64,000 bases of DNA from Streptomyces sp. NBC_00557 (GTDB taxonomy: Bacteria; Actinomycetota; Actinomycetes; Streptomycetales; Streptomycetaceae), in assembly GCF_036345995.1 (NCBI RefSeq), contig NZ_CP107796.1, positions 7,316,001-7,380,000 on the forward strand, written 5' to 3'. This document shows positions 59,845 to 64,000 of this stretch, piece after piece; positions within the stretch are counted from its first letter, which is position 1, and each line of letters opens with the position of its first letter. The position numbers and the translations under genes were made by a program. The notes under the pieces are model-generated. The model did not search any database. It was given only the letters and a program-made list of their open reading frames with translations, and was not told the origin of the DNA.

Positions 59845-60339
59845 GGTGGGAGGTCCTTTCAGCGGACGGAAGGCGAGGGGGAGGGGGAGAGGCCGCGAAC
59901 GGGAGGCGGTGACACCTGCCTCCGGGCGGCGGGAACGGCACCTCGGGTACGGCGGAAACGGCCTGGTCAGTCACGAGGTGGTGCACAGAAGAAGCCCGAG
60001 CCGGTCGAAGACCTCGGCCATGGGGCTGATGGAGAGGAGCGGCGCCGGCGTCCGTACGACGGGACACGCACACGCGCTGATCGCACTATACCCGTGCGTC
60101 CGGTCCGGTCAACATGATGCCGTCCGCGTCTCTTCCCGCCCCGGCTCGCAACCGTCCCGCCCGCCCGGCCGCCAGGACCAGCCCCGCGGGGGCCGCAATC
60201 CGGAATTCTGACGAGCTGTCGGGTCAAGGCCGCGGCCGGCCAGCCGGCTTCGCAGCCATCGCGGCCGCCCGCGCAGCAGCCGGCCGTCCCGCGCAGCCCG
60301 CGGCCTACCCCTGCCCCAACCCGCGGTTCCCGCCGCGGG
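59845..60339. other. No intact gene seen
   Basis: About 490 bp upstream of the rho-like gene. It should hold that gene's promoter on the minus strand and possibly the degraded start of the membrane-protein remnant on the plus strand. Nothing else recognisable. Confidence 0.4.
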
Positions 60340-60855
60340 CGCCGTCTACGCGCAGCCCACACCGACCGGCCAGACCACCGCCCCCAGCCGGGCCAGGCCA
60401 GGCAGTTCGGGCAGCCGCACGCGGGGCAGCCCGCGCAGCAAGGGCAGTTCGGACAGCCGCAGCCGGGCAATCCCTGCGCGCAGGCTCCGCAGTTCGGCAC
60501 CGGGACGCCGCCGGCCGGGAGCGGCGGGGCCGGCAGAGCGGTGCTGTGGGCCGTGGTCGGTGCGGTCGCCTCCGCCGCCTGGGCGGCCGGCCTCTTCCTC
60601 ATCGGCGGCAAGAGCAGCGACGCCGACCTGCGCGGCTACTCGGCGCCGTCCCACATGTGCTCCAGCGCCGACTACTCGTCCTTCCTACGACGCGCCGGTC
60701 GGCGGCATCGGCGACGAGGCCTGCCTCGTCAGCCAGGACACCGGCGACGGCTCCTCGAGCAGTACGACCAGGACACGAACCCGCCCGCGCTGAGTGACGT
60801 GGACGACTGGCTGAGGAAGGACGCCAAGGCCACGCTGGGGCAGCTCAAGGGCTGA
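60340..60855 (+). pseudogene. Proline/glutamine-rich membrane protein, internally deleted
   Basis: The plus strand reads Gln/Pro/Gly-rich repeats (FGQPHAGQPAQQGQFGQPQP), then AVLWAVVGAVASAAWAAGLF (one membrane helix) and GGKSSDADLRGYSAPSHMCS. The extracellular domain then breaks: SSADYSSF jumps, in another frame, to YDAPVGGIGDEACLVSQDTG and, back in the first frame, QYDQDTNPPALSDVDDWLRK to the stop. An internal piece of the ectodomain is missing, with a frameshift on each side. Family common in Streptomyces, function unknown. Confidence 0.65.
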
Positions 60856-60898
60856 CCTCCGGGCCCGGCGGCGGTGCTCCCCGGGCAGCGCGGACCGC

Positions 60899-61297
60899 TC
60901 AGGCCGACCGCGCCTGCGCCTCCTCGGCGATCTCCTCGAACCGCGCGCCCATGGCCTCGGCCAGGGCGTGCGCGCCCGACAGCGGGCGGACCATGACCAT
61001 GAGCTCGTCGATCAGCCCCTCCTCGTTCACGTGCAGAAAATCGCAGCCGGTCAGCTCGCGGTCGCCCACCCGGGCCGTGAAGACCAGCGCGTGGTCGGCC
61101 GCGGCCGGATCGCCGATCTCCCGGACGTACCGGAAGTCCTCGAAGACCTGCCAGACAGCGCGCAGGATCGCCGCCGTGATCGCCTTGCCGGGATACGGCT
61201 TGAAGACGACCGGGCTGGTGAAGACGACGTCCTCCGCCAGCAGCGCCTCCACGGCGTCCAAGTCCCCGGCCTCGACCGCCGCACGGAACGCGTGCAT
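60899..61297 (-). CDS. SnoaL-like/NTF2-fold protein
   Basis: 132 aa. AFRAAVEAGDLDAVEALLAE then DVVFTSPVVFKPYPGKAITA, ILRAVWQVFEDFRYVREIGD and CDFLHVNEEGLIDELMVMVR: the cone-shaped NTF2 fold of SnoaL-like proteins. Polyketide-cyclase-type residues cannot be asserted; most such stand-alone proteins are of unknown role. Divergent from the methyltransferase at 61388. Confidence 0.88.
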   Translation of the reverse strand: MHAFRAAVEAGDLDAVEALLAEDVVFTSPVVFKPYPGKAITAAILRAVWQVFEDFRYVREIGDPAAADHALVFTARVGDRELTGCDFLHVNEEGLIDELMVMVRPLSGAHALAEAMGARFEEIAEEAQARSA

Positions 61298-61387
61298 CGG
61301 ACCACCTCATAGTCAAGTGAGCGAACAGGTGCCGATGAGACTAATACCGGCGGGTTCTCGCGGTGCGGGTGGCCGTAGGCTGAGGAG

Positions 61388-62140
61388 ATGTTCGGTCCCG
61401 AAGGCCCTTCCTTGCGCGAACTGGCCGTGCAGGCGCTGTCGTCCGTCGAGCGCGGCTACGACCTGCTCGCCCCGAAGTTCGACCACACGCCCTTCCGGAC
61501 GCCCGACGTCGTCCTGGAGTCCGTGGCGAAGGCGCTCACCCCGCTCGGCCCCTTCCAGGACGGGCTCGACCTGTGCTGCGGCACCGGCGCGGGCGCCGAG
61601 GTGCTCACCGGGTTGTGCCGCCGCAGCGTCACCGGTGTCGACTTCAGCGCCGGGATGCTCGACGTCGCCCGGCGCCGGGTACGGCCCGCCGGCGGGCCCC
61701 GCGTCGCCTGGGTGCGCGGCGACGCCCGGGCCCTGCCGTTCACGGCCGCCTTCGATCTCGTCGTCTCCTTCGGGGCGTTCGGACACTTCCTGCCGCGAGA
61801 ACTGCCGGGGCTGTTCGCCCAGGTCCACTCCGTCCTGCGGCCGGACGGCCGGTTCGCCTTCGCGGTGCTCGCCCCGCCGAAGCCGGCACAGGCCGGCTTC
61901 TGGATGCTGCTCGGCTTCGACGCGGTGATGCGGGTGCGCAACGCGCTGTGGCGGCCGCCGTTCGTGATGTACTACCGGGCCTTCCGGCTCGGCCGTGTGC
62001 TGGGGGAACTGGAGCGCGCCGGGTTCGCCGTCGACCTGCACGCCCTGCCCGGGTTCGGGCGGCGCGGGGACGGCAGTCCGCGGGCCCGGCTGGTGGTGGC
62101 CCGGCGGGCTCAGCCGGCGGCGGGCAGCGTGAACTCGTAG
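61388..62140 (+). CDS. Class I SAM-dependent methyltransferase
   Basis: 250 aa. GLDLCCGTGAGAEVLTGL is motif I for S-adenosylmethionine, followed by VTGVDFSAGMLDVARRRV, VRGDARALPFTAAFDLVVSF and the post-motif SVLRPDGRFAFAVL. The substrate is unknown. The 3' end overlaps the GntR gene on the other strand by 31 nt. Confidence 0.92.
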   Translation: MFGPEGPSLRELAVQALSSVERGYDLLAPKFDHTPFRTPDVVLESVAKALTPLGPFQDGLDLCCGTGAGAEVLTGLCRRSVTGVDFSAGMLDVARRRVRPAGGPRVAWVRGDARALPFTAAFDLVVSFGAFGHFLPRELPGLFAQVHSVLRPDGRFAFAVLAPPKPAQAGFWMLLGFDAVMRVRNALWRPPFVMYYRAFRLGRVLGELERAGFAVDLHALPGFGRRGDGSPRARLVVARRAQPAAGSVNS

Positions 62141-62853
62141 ACCAGGGTCTCCTGTTCGGCGTTCACCACCAGATCGGTGATCTCCAGCGGCCGGGCGTAC
62201 TGGTCGTGCACCCGCCGGGTCACCCGTACCGAACGGGCGCCGTCGGCCTGGGTGATGGCATCGTGGTGGTGCAGCGACAGGCCGGCCTTGCGCATCCAGT
62301 CGTAGGCGCGCCGCAGTTGTGCGGGCGTGCTGCCGTCGGCCCGGTCCCGGTAGCGGGCCAGCTCCGCCACCTCGGCCAGCGCCACCGCCGAGAACGACGT
62401 CACCGCCGTCCGCAGCGACCGGCCGTCCGGCGTGGCCGACCGGTAGCGGTGCACCAGCGTCGGGCGGTGCGGGGCGAGGCCCAGCGCCCGCGCGTGCTCC
62501 TCCGGCGGCGCCTCCCAGGTCACCGTGGCCCGGTCGACCGCGGCCGGGTCCGCGGAGCGGGCGCCCAGCGGAAAGGCCGGCGTCGCCGGCGCCCCGACCG
62601 GCCGGGCGGGCAGCGTGGCATGGCTGCCCCGGCGGTCCGTGGCGATCAGTCCGCCGCGCCGCAGCACCTCCAGTGCCTGCCTGATCGTCTCCCGGCTGAC
62701 CTGGAAGTGTGCGGCCAGGTGCCGTTCGCCCGGCAGCCGTTCGCCCGGCGGGATGGTGCCGGCGCGCAGCTCGTCGAGCAGCAGCGCCGCGATCCGCCCG
62801 TACAGGGGCCGGCCGTCGCTCTGGTCGGGTTCGTGCGGGGTGGTGCGGGCCAT
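62110..62853 (-). CDS. GntR/UTRA (HutC-type) regulator
   Basis: 247 aa from the ATG at 62853, preceded by AGGAGGG. GntR HTH: LLLDELRAGTIPPGERLPGE, RHLAAHFQVSRETIRQALEV, RRGGLIATDRRGSHATLP. UTRA effector domain follows (HRYRSATPDGRSLRTAVTSF, ARYRDRADGSTPAQLRRAYD). A TGGTCTAAACCA site lies 65 nt upstream, one base from the DasR consensus. Probably autoregulated; the ligand is likely a sugar phosphate or similar small molecule. Confidence 0.92.
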   Translation of the reverse strand: MARTTPHEPDQSDGRPLYGRIAALLLDELRAGTIPPGERLPGERHLAAHFQVSRETIRQALEVLRRGGLIATDRRGSHATLPARPVGAPATPAFPLGARSADPAAVDRATVTWEAPPEEHARALGLAPHRPTLVHRYRSATPDGRSLRTAVTSFSAVALAEVAELARYRDRADGSTPAQLRRAYDWMRKAGLSLHHHDAITQADGARSVRVTRRVHDQYARPLEITDLVVNAEQETLVYEFTLPAAG

Positions 62854-62917
62854 GCCGCGCCCTCCTGGTGTGACAAGACGTAGTCGTGCGGGCTCGTTGC
62901 GCGACCACACTTAGCAT

Positions 62918-62929
62918 TGGTCTAAACCA
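62918..62929. promoter_or_regulatory. DasR-like operator (TGGTCTAAACCA)
   Basis: 11 of 12 bases match TGGTCTAGACCA, the core of the DasR responsive element. It lies between the serine hydrolase stop (62982) and the GntR start (62853), that is, in the GntR promoter. Confidence 0.6.
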
Positions 62930-62981
62930 CGAGGGAAGAGCGGTCTTCCGGTTCGGCCGAAACCCGCCCGCGCGGTCTCGG

Positions 62982-64000
62982 TCACAAGGCGCTGTACAGG
63001 GCGTCGATCAGCGCCATCTTCCGCGGGTCGTCGGCGATGCGCGGCCCCATCCGGTTCATGACGTACCCCAGTGACACGCCCGCCTCCGGATCGGCCAGCC
63101 CGCACGAGCCGCCGAAGCCGTCATGGCCGAAAGCGCGCGGGTTCGGGCCGTACGACCCGTGCGGACCGCTCAGCCACAGCCCGAGCCCGACCTCGGTCTC
63201 GCCCTCGAAGCCCGCGCCCAGCACCAGATCGCGGCAGCTGCCCTGTCCCTCGCGCACCCGCTCGGCCGCCTCCGGCGACAGGACGCGCTGCCCGCCGAAG
63301 GAGCCGCGCCCGGCGAAGACGCCGTAGAGTGCCGCGACCGCGCGGGCCGTGCCGTGCCCGTTCGCCGCGGGGATCTCCGCGGCCCGCCACTCGGGCGTGT
63401 TCGCCTCCGCCGCGCCGACCAGCGGATTCGCCAGCGCCGCCAGCGCGGCCGGCGGCAACTGCCCGAAGAGGGACGCCTGTTGGCTGCCGGACAGGGCCGG
63501 CGGACGCACCAGCTCGGCCGCGCGGTCCGCCTCCCCGGCCGGCAGTCCGACCGTGAAGTCGATCCCCAGCGGCCCGGTCACCTCACGCGCCAGGAAGGCC
63601 CCCGGCCGCAGCCCCGAGATCCGCCGGACGACCTCGCCGACCAGGAAGCCGTACGTCAGCGCGTGATACCCGGACCGGGTGCCCGGCTCCCACCACGGCT
63701 CGGTCGCCGCCAGCCGGGCGGTGGTCAGCTCCCAGTCGTACAGATCGGCCAGGGAGTGCGGCTCCCGGAGCCCGGACAGCCCGGCCCGGTGCGACAGCAG
63801 ATGCCGTACGAGCACCCTCTCCTTGCCCGCGGCGGCGAACTCGGGCCAGTACGCGGCCACGGGCGCGTCGAAGTCGAGCAGCCCCCGGTCGGCGAGCAGG
63901 TGCGCGCACAGCGCCACCGGGCCCTTCGTGGTCGACCAGACGTTCACCAGCGTGTCCCGCTGCCACGGCCGGGTACCGGCCGCGTCCGCCCAGCCGCCCC
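62982..64000 (-). CDS. Serine hydrolase (beta-lactamase/EstB type), partial
   Basis: The frame continues past the window end, so the N-terminus is missing. VNVWSTTKGPVALCAHLLAD holds the SxxK motif, YHALTYGFLVGEVVRRISG the Tyr motif, and FGHDGFGGSCGLADPEAGVS takes the place of the HTG/KTG box (HDG). Class-C-like serine hydrolases of this kind are esterases or peptidases more often than true beta-lactamases. At least 339 aa are visible. Upstream of the GntR gene on the same strand. Confidence 0.9.
   Translation of the reverse strand, partial: GGWADAAGTRPWQRDTLVNVWSTTKGPVALCAHLLADRGLLDFDAPVAAYWPEFAAAGKERVLVRHLLSHRAGLSGLREPHSLADLYDWELTTARLAATEPWWEPGTRSGYHALTYGFLVGEVVRRISGLRPGAFLAREVTGPLGIDFTVGLPAGEADRAAELVRPPALSGSQQASLFGQLPPAALAALANPLVGAAEANTPEWRAAEIPAANGHGTARAVAALYGVFAGRGSFGGQRVLSPEAAERVREGQGSCRDLVLGAGFEGETEVGLGLWLSGPHGSYGPNPRAFGHDGFGGSCGLADPEAGVSLGYVMNRMGPRIADDPRKMALIDALYSAL

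Noticed and set aside
45027..62853. A secondary-metabolite cluster suggested by the VOC, SnoaL-like, methyltransferase and glycosyltransferase genes
   Set aside because: The genes are scattered, and no polyketide, NRPS, terpene or RiPP core gene lies in the window.
63981..63986. GGGTAC box near the window end
   Set aside because: It lies inside the coding sequence of the serine hydrolase, without a suitable downstream gene start.

Overview
The window reads as a chromosomal segment of a Streptomyces-like actinomycete, probably from an arm rather than the core. Support for this: GC is very high with G or C at almost every third codon position; there are many GTG starts and GTGA/ATGA four-base gene overlaps; the families are typical (NB-ARC/LuxR and HxlR regulators, DUF2795, DUF2867, DUF190, RtcB with archease, secreted Tat/Sec hydrolases); and truncated or frameshifted genes are frequent. 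No rRNA, tRNA, CRISPR array or polyketide/NRPS cluster was seen.

Layout. 0-5 kb: a GlxA/AraC regulator behind two palindromes, a cupin remnant, DUF2867 and GNAT genes, and a coupled three-gene operon (membrane protein, XRE regulator, MDR reductase). 5.1-8.8 kb: five consecutive secreted proteins on the minus strand. These are a small unknown protein, a double-psi beta-barrel (RlpA/barwin-like) protein, a GH128-type beta-1,3-glucanase, a thaumatin-like protein and a GH19 chitinase. Together they parallel the pathogenesis-related protein set of plants and are the best candidate for an antifungal system. A large Zn-ribbon/NB-ARC/LuxR regulator (9.3-11.9 kb) lies just upstream. 12-18.3 kb: a TetR gene with a probable leaderless promoter, a 745-bp element with IS5-like ends carrying a broken DUF3592 gene, an HxlR/hydrolase operon cut short at its third gene, an intact IS5-family insertion sequence, a decapitated FMN-binding gene and an IS630 remnant. 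18.3-25.1 kb: HxlR/NmrA pair, catalase-like gene with a peroxide-type operator, zinc alcohol dehydrogenase, and a graveyard of remnants (ATPase, DUF6247-like, NADP oxidoreductase, PucR regulator, MFS).

25-44.5 kb is a stress-flavoured block: GlsB-type membrane protein, an N-acetylglutaminylglutamine-amidotransferase-like asparagine synthetase coupled to an S9 peptidase, RecQ, mannose-6-phosphate isomerase, phosphoribosyltransferase, RtcB ligase and archease, MsrA, NAD kinase, DUF2795 proteins, an NCS1 permease with a cysteine hydrolase, and an SseB-like protein. Several of these are preceded by GNNT-N15/16-GGGTAC boxes that match the published Streptomyces sigma-B promoter, which suggests a shared osmotic/oxidative stress regulon.

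44.5-64 kb: MarR and VOC genes, remnants of a galactan-utilisation locus (GH42, GH53), a SMP-30/strictosidine-synthase-like protein, a CrcB-DUF190-CrcB fluoride-export operon, undecaprenyl-diphosphatase, an amino-acid catabolic group (FadR regulator, asparaginase, aspartase, glutaminase), two polyprenol-linked mannosyltransferases, a D,D-carboxypeptidase, a compact second Rho factor whose OB-fold RNA-contact aromatics are replaced, a SAM methyltransferase, a GntR/UTRA regulator with a DasR-like operator, and a serine hydrolase running off the window end.
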